DNA of 64,000 nt from Jiangella alkaliphila (GCF_900105925.1 NZ_LT629791.1:4806001-4870000); one strand, 5' to 3'; positions 16,931 to 25,562 are shown, counted from the first letter of the stretch. Notes: generated by a model not told the origin, from the letters alone. Numbers and translations: made by a program.

Positions 16931-19618
16931 CTACAACAGTCCCAACTCCCGTGCCCGGTCGACGGCCTGGCGGCGGCTGCCGACGTCGAACTTGCGGTAG
17001 ATCGCCTTGAGATGTGTCTTGACGGTGTTGACGCTCAGCACGTGCGCGCCGGCGATCTCCTCCAGCGACAGCAGCGACGGCAGGTCGCGCAGCAGCTCCA
17101 GCTCGCGTGCCGTCAGAGCCTCGCCGGACACCGCCGCGACATGGAAGTCGCCGACGCCGTCCAAGCCGCCGTCGCCGAACAGCGCCACTACCGAGCGCAC
17201 GAACGCCTCGTACCGCCCGAACCTCCCCTCCCCGTGGATGAGCAGCGACCGGACCCGGCCCGACGCGGCGACGAACTCCCGGTACATCCGCCGCGGCTCG
17301 GCCAGCTCCAACGCGTGCAGCAGCGCGTCGTGCGCCCGTGCCGGCTCGTCCAGCTCGGCCGCGAAGTGCGCCGACAGCAGCCAGCCGGTGACCTCGGACC
17401 CGATCAGGTGACACCGCGCCGTGCCGGCCAGCACCGGCTGCAGCGCCGCCCGGGCCGCCGCCTTGCGGCCGTCGTGCGCGTGTGCCAGCGCGCGCAGCAC
17501 CAGCACGTCGCCGGACTCCCCCAGCAGCCGCTCGGCCCGGCCGAGCACCTCGACGGCCGCCGGGCGGTCGCCCGCGGCCAGCGCCAGCCGCAGTTGCGTC
17601 AGACTGAAGAAGGACGCGCTCAGCGGCGGCAGCGCCGTGTCGTCGTACGGCCAGGCCCGGCGCAGCAGCCGGACCGCGTCGTGCCGGTTCGGGGTCTCCG
17701 CGGCCGCCAGGCTGGCGCGCAGCAGCCGTGCGGACAGCTCGACCTCCGGCTCGAGGTCGGCGTCGACGGCACCGGCCAGCGACAGGTACCGCCGGGTCCC
17801 GGCGTCGTCCATGCGCTCGTACGCCGCACCGGCCGCCAGCAGGTACACCGGCGGCATCCGCCCGGTGGCCGCCCAGCCGCGCCGCGCGGCGAAGTCGATC
17901 GCCTCGGTGATCAGCCGGTCGACGGTGTCGGCGTCACCCCGCGCCGCGGCGCTCACCGCGAGGTACGACAAGCACTCCAGCGCGAGCGCGTCGCGGCCGT
18001 CACGGCGGGCCATCCGCAGCGCGTCGCGCAGGTCCTCCTCGGCCGCCGTGTGCTCGCCGAACCAGATCCGGAGGATTCCCCGGTTCACCGCGGCGAGCAG
18101 CAGCAGGTCCGGCTCGCCCGGCGCCTGCTCGTCGCTCAGCGCGAGCAGCTCCAGCAGCTTCGGGCCGCGGTCGCCGCGCAGCCGGGCCTCGTACATGAGC
18201 GCGGTGGTGTGCAGCAGCCGCAGCCGGGGCGACGCGTGCACGGTCGGGTCGCGGCCGACGAGGTCGATGTGCCGGCGGGCCACCGCCAGCGCGCCGCCGT
18301 GCAGCGCCGCCAGCGCGGCGACCAGCGCCGTCACCGGTTCGGTGACGAGGTCGTCGGGCAGCCGCCGGACCGTCGCCGTCAGCTGCGCCGCGTCGCCGGA
18401 GAGCAGCAGCCGCAGCCCGTACCGGTCGACCAGCTCGGCGGTGCGCGGCCACTCACCACCGGCGGCGGCGTGGTCGAGCGCCAGCGCGGGCAGCCCGTGG
18501 TCGGCGAACCAGCGCGACGCCTCGACGTGGTGCCGCCGCTGCGCGACGACGTCGCGCCGGTTGCCCTCGGCCAGCAGGAAGCTGCGCAGCAGGCCGTGCA
18601 CGCGGTACGTCGTCGGCGCCCGGCCCACCCGCGCCACCAGCGCGTTGTCGCGGGCCAGCCGGGCCAGGACGGCGCCCGCGTCGGCCCGGCCGGACAGCCG
18701 GCTGGCGAGGTCGGCGGTGAGCGTCTCGGCCACCGCGGTCGCCAGCAGCAGGTCGACGGTGTCAGCGGAGAGCGCGTCGAGCACCTCCGCGACGAGGTAG
18801 TCGGCCAGCGGCCGCTCGTCGCCGGCGAACCCGGCGATGTACTTGGTGACGTCCTCCTGCGACGCCAATGACAGCGCCGCCAGGCTGAGCCCGGCCGCCC
18901 AGCCCTCGGTCCGCTCCAGCAGCAGCGCGATGTCCGGATCGGTCAGCTCGAGGTGCCGGCGGCGCAGCAGCTGGCCGGCCTCGTGGCGGTCGAACGCCAG
19001 GTCGGCCGCGCGCACCTCCGCCACCTGGCCGTCGACCACCATCCGGGCCACCGGCAGCGGCGGGTCGAACCGGCTGCCGAGCATGAGCCGCAGCCCCGGT
19101 GGGCGATACCGGATCAGCCCGGCCAGGCAGGCCAGCCCGTGCGGCGACGCGATGACGTGCACGTCGTCGAGCAGCACCCACATCGGCGCCCGCAGCGCGT
19201 CGACCGCCTCGGCGAACGCGGTCAGGAAGCCCCGGTTGCCGGCGTCGGCCGGCGGGGTCAGCGCGGCCAGCCGCACCTCGGCGGCCGCGTCGACGCCGCG
19301 CACCGCCCGTCCGCACGCCCGCAACAGCCCCGACCACAGCACGTACGGGTCGTCGTCATGCTCGTCGAGTGCCAGCCAGGCGACCGGGACGCCGGCCGAG
19401 CGCTGCCGCTGCCACCACTGGGACATCAGCATGGTCTTCCCCGCGCCGGCCGGGGCCGAGACGAGGGCGAGCACACGCCCCTCCTCCTCCGCGGACCCCA
19501 GGCCGCGAAGCAGTCGGGTGCGGGGCACCACGCTGGCCGGCATCCGAGGAACCCGCAGCTTCTGTTCCAGGATCCTCGCACGCCCCGCGTGGGGGGCAGC
19601 TACGACCACGATCTTCAC
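16931..19618 (-). CDS. Large ATP-binding LuxR/MalT-type (LAL) transcription regulator
   Basis: This 895-residue regulator has the MalT-like opening ILEQKLRVPRMP, Walker A APAGAGKT (55-62), an AAA/STAND ATPase region to about 350, a long helical TPR-like part, and a C-terminal LuxR helix-turn-helix (LTARELELLRDLPSLLSLEEIA then VLSVNTVKTHLKAIYRKF). MalT-type proteins bind ATP and an inducer and then activate promoters. GTG 19618 is the start that keeps the conserved opening; no strong ribosome site is visible. It sits between boxes 5 and 6 and is the best local candidate to bind the TCACCC boxes. Confidence 0.85.
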   Translation of the reverse strand: MKIVVVAAPHAGRARILEQKLRVPRMPASVVPRTRLLRGLGSAEEEGRVLALVSAPAGAGKTMLMSQWWQRQRSAGVPVAWLALDEHDDDPYVLWSGLLRACGRAVRGVDAAAEVRLAALTPPADAGNRGFLTAFAEAVDALRAPMWVLLDDVHVIASPHGLACLAGLIRYRPPGLRLMLGSRFDPPLPVARMVVDGQVAEVRAADLAFDRHEAGQLLRRRHLELTDPDIALLLERTEGWAAGLSLAALSLASQEDVTKYIAGFAGDERPLADYLVAEVLDALSADTVDLLLATAVAETLTADLASRLSGRADAGAVLARLARDNALVARVGRAPTTYRVHGLLRSFLLAEGNRRDVVAQRRHHVEASRWFADHGLPALALDHAAAGGEWPRTAELVDRYGLRLLLSGDAAQLTATVRRLPDDLVTEPVTALVAALAALHGGALAVARRHIDLVGRDPTVHASPRLRLLHTTALMYEARLRGDRGPKLLELLALSDEQAPGEPDLLLLAAVNRGILRIWFGEHTAAEEDLRDALRMARRDGRDALALECLSYLAVSAAARGDADTVDRLITEAIDFAARRGWAATGRMPPVYLLAAGAAYERMDDAGTRRYLSLAGAVDADLEPEVELSARLLRASLAAAETPNRHDAVRLLRRAWPYDDTALPPLSASFFSLTQLRLALAAGDRPAAVEVLGRAERLLGESGDVLVLRALAHAHDGRKAAARAALQPVLAGTARCHLIGSEVTGWLLSAHFAAELDEPARAHDALLHALELAEPRRMYREFVAASGRVRSLLIHGEGRFGRYEAFVRSVVALFGDGGLDGVGDFHVAAVSGEALTARELELLRDLPSLLSLEEIAGAHVLSVNTVKTHLKAIYRKFDVGSRRQAVDRARELGLL

Positions 19619-19695
19619 AGTAGCGGCGAATGGTCGATCTCGACCCTGCTCAGGGCCCCTCACCTCGGACGGGTTTCGGCGCGCCGACGCACCCC

Positions 19696-19712
19696 TCACC
19701 CCGTGCGGGTGA
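19696..19712 (+). promoter_or_regulatory. TCACCC-N5-GGGTGA box 6
   Basis: TCACCCCGTGCGGGTGA. GAAGGT at 19735-19740 follows after 22 nt; GTG 19746 is 5 nt further. A separate dyad GGGACGTGTCCC overlaps at 19741-19752. Confidence 0.7.
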
Positions 19713-19745
19713 GCCGTCCCGGCCCCCGGACGGCGAAGGTGGGAC

Positions 19746-19979
19746 GTGTCCCGCTCCGAAGCCTGGGGGCGCATCGACATGCGCTACGAGTTCCTCGTCC
19801 CCGGACGCGTCTCCGACACCGTCCGGGCGGCGTTCCCCGAGTTCGGCGTCGCCGACGGCCCGGCCGGCGGCACGTCGATCTTCGGGCCGGTGCGCGACCG
19901 GGCGGACCTGCGGGGCGTGCTCGCCCGGCTGGACGCCCTGGGGCTGACGGTCGTGGAGATGCGCAAGCTGCCCGATTGA
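19746..19979 (+). CDS. Small conserved protein of unknown function
   Basis: The protein has 77 residues from GTG 19746, or 66 from ATG 19779. The core MRYEFLVPGRVSDTVRAAFPEF followed by GGTSIFGPVRDRADLRGVLARL and a closing beta strand suggests a small alpha/beta domain of the kind found beside actinobacterial stress genes; I cannot name it. GTG 19746 would be leaderless, 5 nt after GAAGGT. It is followed after 20 nt by the DUF6069 gene, probably in one operon. Confidence 0.7.
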   Translation: MSRSEAWGRIDMRYEFLVPGRVSDTVRAAFPEFGVADGPAGGTSIFGPVRDRADLRGVLARLDALGLTVVEMRKLPD

Positions 19980-19999
19980 GGCCCGAGGAGGCCGTGCCG

Positions 20000-20467
20000 A
20001 TGACCAGCTACCCCGCCAACCGGTCCGGACCACCTGCCGTCGTCGCGAGCCGGCTCTGGGCCGGCGGCGCCGCGACCGCCGTCATCGCCGCCCTCATCGC
20101 GATCGTCGGGATCGTGCTGGTCCGCGGCGTCTTCGACATCCCGGTCCTCGCGCCGGAGGGCGAGGGCACCTGGGGCGACGCGAGCACCGGCTGGTACGCG
20201 GCCGGTGCGGCCCTGGCGGCGCTGCTGGCGACCGGGCTGGCGCACGTCCTGCTCCTGACGACGCCGCAGCCGCTGCGGTTCCTCGGCTGGGTGATCGCGC
20301 TGGCGACGGTGATCGGCGTCGTGGCGCCGTTCACGTCCGGCGCGGACCTCGACGCGCAGCTGGCCACGGCCGGGCTGAACCTGGTGCTCGGGATAGCGAT
20401 CGGCTCGCTGGTCTCGTCGGTGGCGCGCAGCTCGAGCCGGCGGAGGCCCCTCACCCCGGACGGGTGA
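20000..20467 (+). CDS. DUF6069-family four-helix membrane protein
   Basis: This 155-residue protein has membrane segments at about 18-42, 66-90, 95-112 and 122-142. The first carries LWAGGAATAVIAALIAIVG, and TTPQPLRFLGWVIALATV precedes the third. Function is unknown. AGGAGG lies 8-13 nt before ATG 20000. Its stop codon TGA (20465-20467) forms the end of box 7, so transcription of the next operon begins just past this gene. Confidence 0.8.
   Translation: MTSYPANRSGPPAVVASRLWAGGAATAVIAALIAIVGIVLVRGVFDIPVLAPEGEGTWGDASTGWYAAGAALAALLATGLAHVLLLTTPQPLRFLGWVIALATVIGVVAPFTSGADLDAQLATAGLNLVLGIAIGSLVSSVARSSSRRRPLTPDG
20451..20467 (+). promoter_or_regulatory. TCACCC-N5-GGGTGA box 7 (DUF6325-B operon)
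   Basis: TCACCCCGGACGGGTGA. GAGGCT at 20490-20495 follows after 22 nt and is 7 nt before ATG 20503, giving a leaderless mRNA. The box overlaps the stop codon of the upstream gene. Confidence 0.78.
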
Positions 20468-20502
20468 GGCGGCCGGTGGTCCCGCGGCGGAGGCTGGGCC
20501 GC

Positions 20503-20940
20503 ATGGACACCGTGGACGTGGGACCGGTCGATGTGCTGATGCTGAGGTTCCCGGGCAACCGGTTCAAGGGCGAGATCGTGCCGGCGATGCGCGACCTCGT
20601 CGTGAACGGGCTGGTCCGGATCGTGGACCTGATGTTCGTGTACCGCGATGACGAGGGCGTCGTCGGCTCGGTCGAGCTGGCCGGGCTCGGGCCGGACCTG
20701 GAACCGGCCTTCGCCGACCTCGACGGGCAGCTCGGCGGCGGGCTGCTCGACGCCGAGGACGTGGAGGAGGTCGCGGCCGCGCTGCCGCCGGGCAACTCCG
20801 TCGCCGTCCTCGTCGTCGAGAACACTTGGGCGATCCCGTTCGTCAACGCGGTCCGCGGGGCCGGCGGCGACGTCGTCGACCAGGCCCGCATCCCGGCCGA
20901 GACGGCCGCCCGCGCGCTGCGCGGCCTCGACCTCGGCTGA
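20503..20940 (+). CDS. DUF6325-family protein (copy B)
   Basis: This 145-residue soluble acidic protein opens MDTVDVGPVDVLMLRFPGNRF, with a middle LEPAFADLDGQLGGGLLDAEDVEEVAAALPPGNSVAVLVVENTWA. It is a paralogue of copy A at 16399-16812. The start is ATG 20503, 7 nt after the -10-like GAGGCT. It leads an operon of five genes (DUF6325, SHOCT, GH15, lipoprotein, DUF1269) with almost no gaps. No activity is known for the family. Confidence 0.85.
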   Translation: MDTVDVGPVDVLMLRFPGNRFKGEIVPAMRDLVVNGLVRIVDLMFVYRDDEGVVGSVELAGLGPDLEPAFADLDGQLGGGLLDAEDVEEVAAALPPGNSVAVLVVENTWAIPFVNAVRGAGGDVVDQARIPAETAARALRGLDLG

Positions 20941-20953
20941 GGGGGCGATCGCG

Positions 20954-21253
20954 ATGGGACTGCTCCGCGGGATGGCCCGGACGGCGGTCGTGGCCGGCAC
21001 GGCGACGGCGGTGTCGAACCGCGTGTCGCGCCGCCAGGCCCAGCGCTGGCAAGGTCAGGAGTACGAGCAGCAGGCGCAGGCGGCCTACGCCGCCCAGCCG
21101 CCGCCCGCGCCCGCCGCGCCCGCGCCAGCGCCGGCCGCGCCGGCCGAGGACTCGTTGTCCGACCAGCTGGCCCGGCTGGCCGACCTCAAGGCTCAGGGCG
21201 TGCTCACCGACGAGGAGTTCACCGCGGCCAAGGCGCGGTTGCTGGGCGGATGA
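20954..21253 (+). CDS. SHOCT-domain small protein
   Basis: The protein has 99 residues. The N-terminal helix GLLRGMARTAVVAGTATAVSNRVSRR could associate with the membrane. A Pro/Ala linker (about 40-67) follows, then a C-terminal SHOCT motif: DQLARLADLKAQGVLTDEEF then AAKARLL. SHOCT is a short oligomerisation helix pair. It follows DUF6325 by 13 nt and overlaps the GH15 start by ATGA. Confidence 0.85.
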   Translation: MGLLRGMARTAVVAGTATAVSNRVSRRQAQRWQGQEYEQQAQAAYAAQPPPAPAAPAPAPAAPAEDSLSDQLARLADLKAQGVLTDEEFTAAKARLLGG

Positions 21254-23088
21254 CCGGCTACCCGCCCATCGAGGACCACGGGCTGATCGGCGACCTGCAG
21301 ACCGCCGCGCTCGTGGCCACCGACGGCACCGTCGACTGGTTCTGCACGCCCCGGTTCGACTCACCCAGCGTGTTCGCGTCGCTGCTGGACGCCGGGCGCG
21401 GCGGGCGGTTCCGGATCGCGCCGGCCAGCGACGGCTGGGTGAGCAAGCAGCTCTACCTGCCCGGGACGGCGATCCTCATCACGCGGTTCCTCACCGAGGA
21501 GGGCGTCGGCGAGATCGTCGACTTCATGCCGGTGATCGACGGCGCGGCCACCGACCGGCACCGGCTGGTCCGGCTGCTGCGCGTGGTCCGCGGCCAGATG
21601 CGCGTCGCCATCGACGTCGAGCCGCGGTTCGACTACGGCCGCGGCACCCACACCACCGAGATCACCGAGGCCGGTGTGCTGTTCCACGGCTCCGACGGCA
21701 CCGAGCTGGCGCTGCACGTGGCCCGGCGGGCGAACCTCCGGCCCGAGGACCGGATGCGGGTCGAGGAGGACGCCGCCGGCGTGCACGCGGTCCTCACCGC
21801 GTCGGCCGGCGAGATCGGCGGCGTCGTGCTGGAGACGGCGCCGGACGGCCCGCCGCGCGAGCCCGGCCGCGACGAGCTCCTCGCGCTGTTCGAGCAGACC
21901 CGCGAGTTCTGGCGCCGCTGGGTCGGCCGGTCCACCTACCGGGGCCGCTGGCGCGAGCGGGTCGACCGGTCCGCGATCACGCTCAAGCTGCTGACGTACC
22001 GGCCTACCGGCGCGCTGGTCGCGGCGCCGACCGCCGGGCTGCCGGAGCAGGCGGGCGGCGAGCGGAACTGGGACTACCGGTACACGTGGGTGCGCGACGG
22101 GTCGCTGTCGATCCATGCGCTGCTCGGCCTCGGCTACACCGAGGAGGCCGGCGCGTTCCTGAACTGGCTGAGCGACCGCGTCCGGGCGCCGTTGCCCGCG
22201 GACGGCGGCGCGCCGCCGTTGCAGATCATGTACCGGATCGACGGCTCGTCCGACCTGTCCGAGGAGGAGCTCGGCCACTTCGACGGCTGGCGCGGCTCGC
22301 GGCCGGTGCGGGTCGGAAACGGCGCCGCCGGCCAGCTGCAGCTGGACATCTTCGGCGAGGCGCTGGACTCCGTCCACCTCGCCGCCACCCACGGGCTGCC
22401 GGTGACGCACGCCGGCTGGCAGCGGGTCACCGCGCTGCTGGACTGGTTGTGCGACGCGTGGGACCAGCCCGACGACGGCATCTGGGAGACCCGCGGCGGC
22501 CGGCAGCACTTCACCTACGGCCGGGTGATGTCGTGGGTGGCCTTCGACCGCGCGCTGCGGCTGGCCGACCGCCACGCCCGTCCGGCCGACGTCACCCGCT
22601 GGCGGGCGCACCGCGACGCGATCTACCAGCAGGTCATGGAGCGCGCGTGGAACCAGCAGCGGCAGGCGTTCGTGCAGCACTACGACACGTCGGTGCTCGA
22701 CGCCGCCAACCTCTACCTGCCGCTGGTCGGCTTCGTCGACGCCCGCGACCCGAGGTGGCACTCGACGCTGGCGGCGATGGACGGCGAGCTGGTGTCGGAC
22801 AGCCTGGTGTACCGGTACGACCCGGCCGCCTCGCCGGACGGCCTGCGCGGCGACGAGGGCACGTTCTCGATGTGCACGTTCTGGTACGTCGACGCGCTGG
22901 CGCGGTCCGGGCGGCTGGACGACGCTGTCCTGACCTTCGAGAAGATGCTCACCTACGCCAACCACGTCGGCCTGTACGCCGAGGAGATCGGCCGCACCGG
23001 CGAGCAGCTCGGCAACTTCCCGCAGGCCTTCAGCCACCTGGCGCTGATCACGGCGGCGACGACGCTCGACCAGCGGCTGGAGCGGTGA
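21250..23088 (+). CDS. GH15 glucoamylase/trehalase-type glycoside hydrolase
   Basis: This 612-residue enzyme has an N-terminal super-sandwich domain (YPPIEDHGLIGDLQTAALVATDGTVDWFC) and an (alpha/alpha)6 catalytic domain from about residue 245. RNWDYRYTWVRDGSLSIHAL and GIWETRGGRQHFTYGRVMSW are GH15 landmarks, the latter including a candidate catalytic Glu. Actinobacterial members act on trehalose or alpha-glucans; the sequence alone does not decide. There is no signal peptide, so it is cytosolic. Trehalose or glycogen turnover would suit a stress operon. Confidence 0.9.
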   Translation: MTGYPPIEDHGLIGDLQTAALVATDGTVDWFCTPRFDSPSVFASLLDAGRGGRFRIAPASDGWVSKQLYLPGTAILITRFLTEEGVGEIVDFMPVIDGAATDRHRLVRLLRVVRGQMRVAIDVEPRFDYGRGTHTTEITEAGVLFHGSDGTELALHVARRANLRPEDRMRVEEDAAGVHAVLTASAGEIGGVVLETAPDGPPREPGRDELLALFEQTREFWRRWVGRSTYRGRWRERVDRSAITLKLLTYRPTGALVAAPTAGLPEQAGGERNWDYRYTWVRDGSLSIHALLGLGYTEEAGAFLNWLSDRVRAPLPADGGAPPLQIMYRIDGSSDLSEEELGHFDGWRGSRPVRVGNGAAGQLQLDIFGEALDSVHLAATHGLPVTHAGWQRVTALLDWLCDAWDQPDDGIWETRGGRQHFTYGRVMSWVAFDRALRLADRHARPADVTRWRAHRDAIYQQVMERAWNQQRQAFVQHYDTSVLDAANLYLPLVGFVDARDPRWHSTLAAMDGELVSDSLVYRYDPAASPDGLRGDEGTFSMCTFWYVDALARSGRLDDAVLTFEKMLTYANHVGLYAEEIGRTGEQLGNFPQAFSHLALITAATTLDQRLER

Positions 23089-23681
23089 GCGGGGTGAGCG
23101 GGGCGCGGCGACGGCGGCGGCTCGGGGCGGCGGTGGCGGCGTCGGTGCTGCTGCTGGCCGGCTGCAGCGACGAGGCGTCCGCCGAGACGTCGTGGGCCGA
23201 CGACGTCTGCTCGGCGTGGAGTGACCTCGGCGACGACCTGCGCGGCCTGACCGACGGGCTGAACGTCGACTCGCTGTCGCAGGAGTCGCTGGACGAGCTG
23301 CGCTCGGAGCTCGAGGACCGGGCCGGCGACGTCCAGGACGGCGCCGACGAGCTCTCCGAGGCCATCGAGGACGTGCCCGACGGCGCCGATCAGGCCGTCG
23401 AGAACGCTCGGCAGGAGCTCGCCGACGACGCCGACGACGTCCGCGCCGGGCTGGACGCCGTCGGGCAGGCGCTGCAGGGCCTCACCGGAGCGACCAGCGC
23501 CGAGGGCCTCACCGCCGCGCTGTCCGAGGCGCAGGCCGGGCTGACGCAGACCGGCCAGGCGCTCAGCACGCTCGGCGACACCGTCGCCGGCTTCCTGTCG
23601 GCGGCCGACGACACGCTCCGGCAGGCCTTCGACGACGCGCCGGCCTGCCAAGAGACCCGCACGGGAGGGACACCATCATGA
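23085..23681 (+). CDS. Acidic coiled-coil lipoprotein
   Basis: The protein has 198 residues. A signal peptide with lipobox LLAGC (Cys 27) is followed by a strongly acidic helical domain with heptad-like repeats (LRSELEDRAGDVQDGADELSEA and similar). It probably anchors in the outer leaflet of the cell membrane. No enzymatic motif is visible. GTG 23085 overlaps the GH15 stop (GTGA), and its own stop overlaps the next ATG. Confidence 0.75.
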   Translation: MSGVSGARRRRRLGAAVAASVLLLAGCSDEASAETSWADDVCSAWSDLGDDLRGLTDGLNVDSLSQESLDELRSELEDRAGDVQDGADELSEAIEDVPDGADQAVENARQELADDADDVRAGLDAVGQALQGLTGATSAEGLTAALSEAQAGLTQTGQALSTLGDTVAGFLSAADDTLRQAFDDAPACQETRTGGTPS

Positions 23682-24184
23682 GTGACAGCACCATCGAGGT
23701 CTTCGTGGCCGCCTTCGGCACCGAGGACGAGGCCGGCGAGGCCCTGAAGGACTTCCGCGCCATGGACCGCGAGGGGTCGATCGACCTGATCGACGCCGCC
23801 GTCGTCGTCCGCCGCGCCGACGGCCAGGTGACGTTCCAGGAGACCGCCGACCCCGGCGGCAAGACGTGGGCCAAGCGCGGCGCCGTCGCCGGCGGGATCG
23901 TCGGGCTGATCTTCCCGCCCAGCCTGTTGGTCTCGGCCGCGGTCGGCGCGGCCGGCGGAGGCATCTGGGGCAAGCTGCGCGACAAGGGCTTCCAGGACGA
24001 CGACCTGCGCACCGTCGGCGACAGCCTCCAGCCCGGCACGTCCGCCATCATCGCGGTCGCCGAGGACCGGATGATCGAACGGCTGCAGGCCGGGATCGAG
24101 GGGTACCGCACCATCGCCCGGCACGCCGTCAGCGCGGAGGCCGCCGCTGCCGTCGTCGCCGCCGAGCCGGAGTCAGGGTCCTGA
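23678..24184 (+). CDS. DUF1269-family membrane-associated protein (second copy)
   Basis: The protein has 168 residues. The N-terminal DSTIEVFVAAFGTEDEAGEAL is followed by a membrane hairpin (about 68-95, AVAGGIVGLIFPPSLLVSAAVG) and the PGTSAIIAV strand typical of DUF1269. It is paralogous to 7534-8025. It is the last gene of the box 7 operon and overlaps the convergent CYTH gene by 12 nt. Function is unknown. Confidence 0.85.
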   Translation: MSDSTIEVFVAAFGTEDEAGEALKDFRAMDREGSIDLIDAAVVVRRADGQVTFQETADPGGKTWAKRGAVAGGIVGLIFPPSLLVSAAVGAAGGGIWGKLRDKGFQDDDLRTVGDSLQPGTSAIIAVAEDRMIERLQAGIEGYRTIARHAVSAEAAAAVVAAEPESGS

Positions 24185-24961
24185 CGCGCCGCTGCCGGTG
24201 AGCTGCCCGGAGAAGTAGCTCAGCGCCGTCCGGGTCTTCGTCTGCTGCACGCCGCCCACGTCGATGCCGTGCTCGCCGAGGAAGGCCCGCGACTCCGCGG
24301 CGACGTTGAGCGCCTCGCCGGGTTGGCACTTGGTGGACAGCTCGAGGATGCGGGTGCCGTCCGGGTAGAACCACAGCTCGGCGACCAGCCGGCGGCCGTA
24401 CTCGCCGGGCGAGAACTTGAGCTTCATGATCGGGATCGGGCCGAGCGGGCGCAGGTCGTCCAGCTCGATGCCCTCCGGGGCGTGCGCGGCGAACAGCTCA
24501 CGCTGCTGCTTGGTGAACAGCTTGCGGATCGGCCGCCGCCCGGCCAGCACGTCGGTGACGTGGGCGTTGTCGAGCGGCGCCTTCAGCCGCCCAGAGGCGA
24601 CGAACGAGCCGCCGGGCATCGCGTCGACCTCGACCCCGAAGTCCGGCGACCGGCGCAGCCCCGGCGACAGTTGTCCGGGCTCCACCGGCCGCAGCTTCAC
24701 CACCGCGTCGCCGGGCCGGCGCTGCACCCGCCGGGCCCGGACCACCACCCCGGCGCCGTCCAGCACGAGGTCCGGCGTATCGAAGAACACCACCTGCCGG
24801 ATCTGCGCGTCGAGCGGGTCCATCCCCAGCTCCGTGACCGCGGAGCGCTGGTCCGCGTCCGGCACGCTCAGCTTCAGCTCGACCGTGTCCGCCTCCTTCA
24901 GCAGCCGGAGCAACTCCCCCAACCGCCGGCTCGACATGATCGGCAGCGTCGTCTCGCTCAT
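24173..24961 (-). CDS. CYTH-like domain protein
   Basis: This 262-residue protein's TVELKLSVPDADQRSAV and the strands IRQVVFFDTPDLVLDGAGVVVRAR and DAVVKLRPV resemble the EXEXK-type tunnel fold of CYTH proteins (triphosphate hydrolases, class IV cyclases). The canonical ExExK is degenerate (ELKLS), so activity is uncertain. GGAGG lies before ATG 24961. The promoter has box 8 with GAGGAT at 24985-24980. It is the only gene of its unit. Confidence 0.7.
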   Translation of the reverse strand: MSETTLPIMSSRRLGELLRLLKEADTVELKLSVPDADQRSAVTELGMDPLDAQIRQVVFFDTPDLVLDGAGVVVRARRVQRRPGDAVVKLRPVEPGQLSPGLRRSPDFGVEVDAMPGGSFVASGRLKAPLDNAHVTDVLAGRRPIRKLFTKQQRELFAAHAPEGIELDDLRPLGPIPIMKLKFSPGEYGRRLVAELWFYPDGTRILELSTKCQPGEALNVAAESRAFLGEHGIDVGGVQQTKTRTALSYFSGQLTGSGASGP

Positions 24962-25007
24962 GAGACCACCCCCCTCCGGATCCTCGCGTGCGGGCGGCGG
25001 CCCGGCC

Positions 25008-25024
25008 CCACCCGAACCGGGTGA
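25008..25024 (-). promoter_or_regulatory. TCACCC-N5-GGGTGA box 8 (CYTH gene)
   Basis: CCACCCGAACCGGGTGA, with one mismatch in the first arm. GAGGAT (24985-24980) follows after 22 nt. Confidence 0.65.
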
Positions 25025-25038
25025 TGCCGGTCGCCCAC

Positions 25039-25069
25039 TTGACCTCAACTTCGGTTGAGGTAGCAAGCT
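25039..25069 (+). promoter_or_regulatory. MerR/SoxR-type operator in a 19-bp-spacer promoter
   Basis: ACCTCAAC (25042-25049) and GTTGAGGT (25054-25061) form a perfect dyad around TTCG. A -35 TTGACC (25039-25044) and a -10 CAAGCT (25064-25069) are 19 bp apart, the long spacing bent by MerR-family activators. CCTCAA...TTGAGG arms are typical of SoxR-like sites. ATG 25076 is 6 nt after the -10. No MerR gene is in the window. Confidence 0.65.
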
Positions 25070-25075
25070 GGTGGT

Positions 25076-25525
25076 ATGACAACAGACATCGACACCGTGG
25101 CCGCCGAGGCCGAGCTGGACGCGATCCGCCACGTCATCGACACCGTCGAGCACGCGCAGAACAACGAGCTGCCCGACGAGTTCCTGGCCCTGTTCCGCTC
25201 CGACGCCATCTGGACCACTGGCGGCGGCAAGCGGCTGTACGGGCTGGACGAGATCGCCGAGTTCACCCGCCAGGTCCTCCCCGGCGGCATGCGGGGCATG
25301 TCGATGCGGTTCGAACTGGAGCACGTCCTGTTCATCCGCCCCGACGTCGCCGCCGTGAAGCTGCGCCAGGTCTACACCACCCCCGACGGCCTCGACGTCG
25401 GCTCGCCGCTCTGGATCATGGCCAAGGAGGACGGCCGCTGGCTGCTCACCGCCTGCCAGAACATCGGCGTCCCCGACGACGAGGACGTCGCGCCCGGCCG
25501 GCCCGTGTTCGGCGCCGCCTCCTGA
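25076..25525 (+). CDS. SnoaL/SgcJ-type NTF2-like protein
   Basis: This 149-residue protein has a cone-shaped NTF2 fold: helix AELDAIRHVIDTVEHAQNNEL, FLALFRSDAIWTTGGGKRLYGLDEIAEF, and strands with VKLRQVYTTPDG and WLLTACQN. Such proteins are calcium/calmodulin-kinase-associated-type or SgcJ/EcaC-like; the substrate is unknown. The start is leaderless after a MerR-type promoter, suggesting induction by redox-active drugs or oxidants through a distant regulator. Confidence 0.8.
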   Translation: MTTDIDTVAAEAELDAIRHVIDTVEHAQNNELPDEFLALFRSDAIWTTGGGKRLYGLDEIAEFTRQVLPGGMRGMSMRFELEHVLFIRPDVAAVKLRQVYTTPDGLDVGSPLWIMAKEDGRWLLTACQNIGVPDDEDVAPGRPVFGAAS

Positions 25526-25562
25526 TCACAGCGCCGCAGACGCGGTCGCCTAAGGTCGTGGG

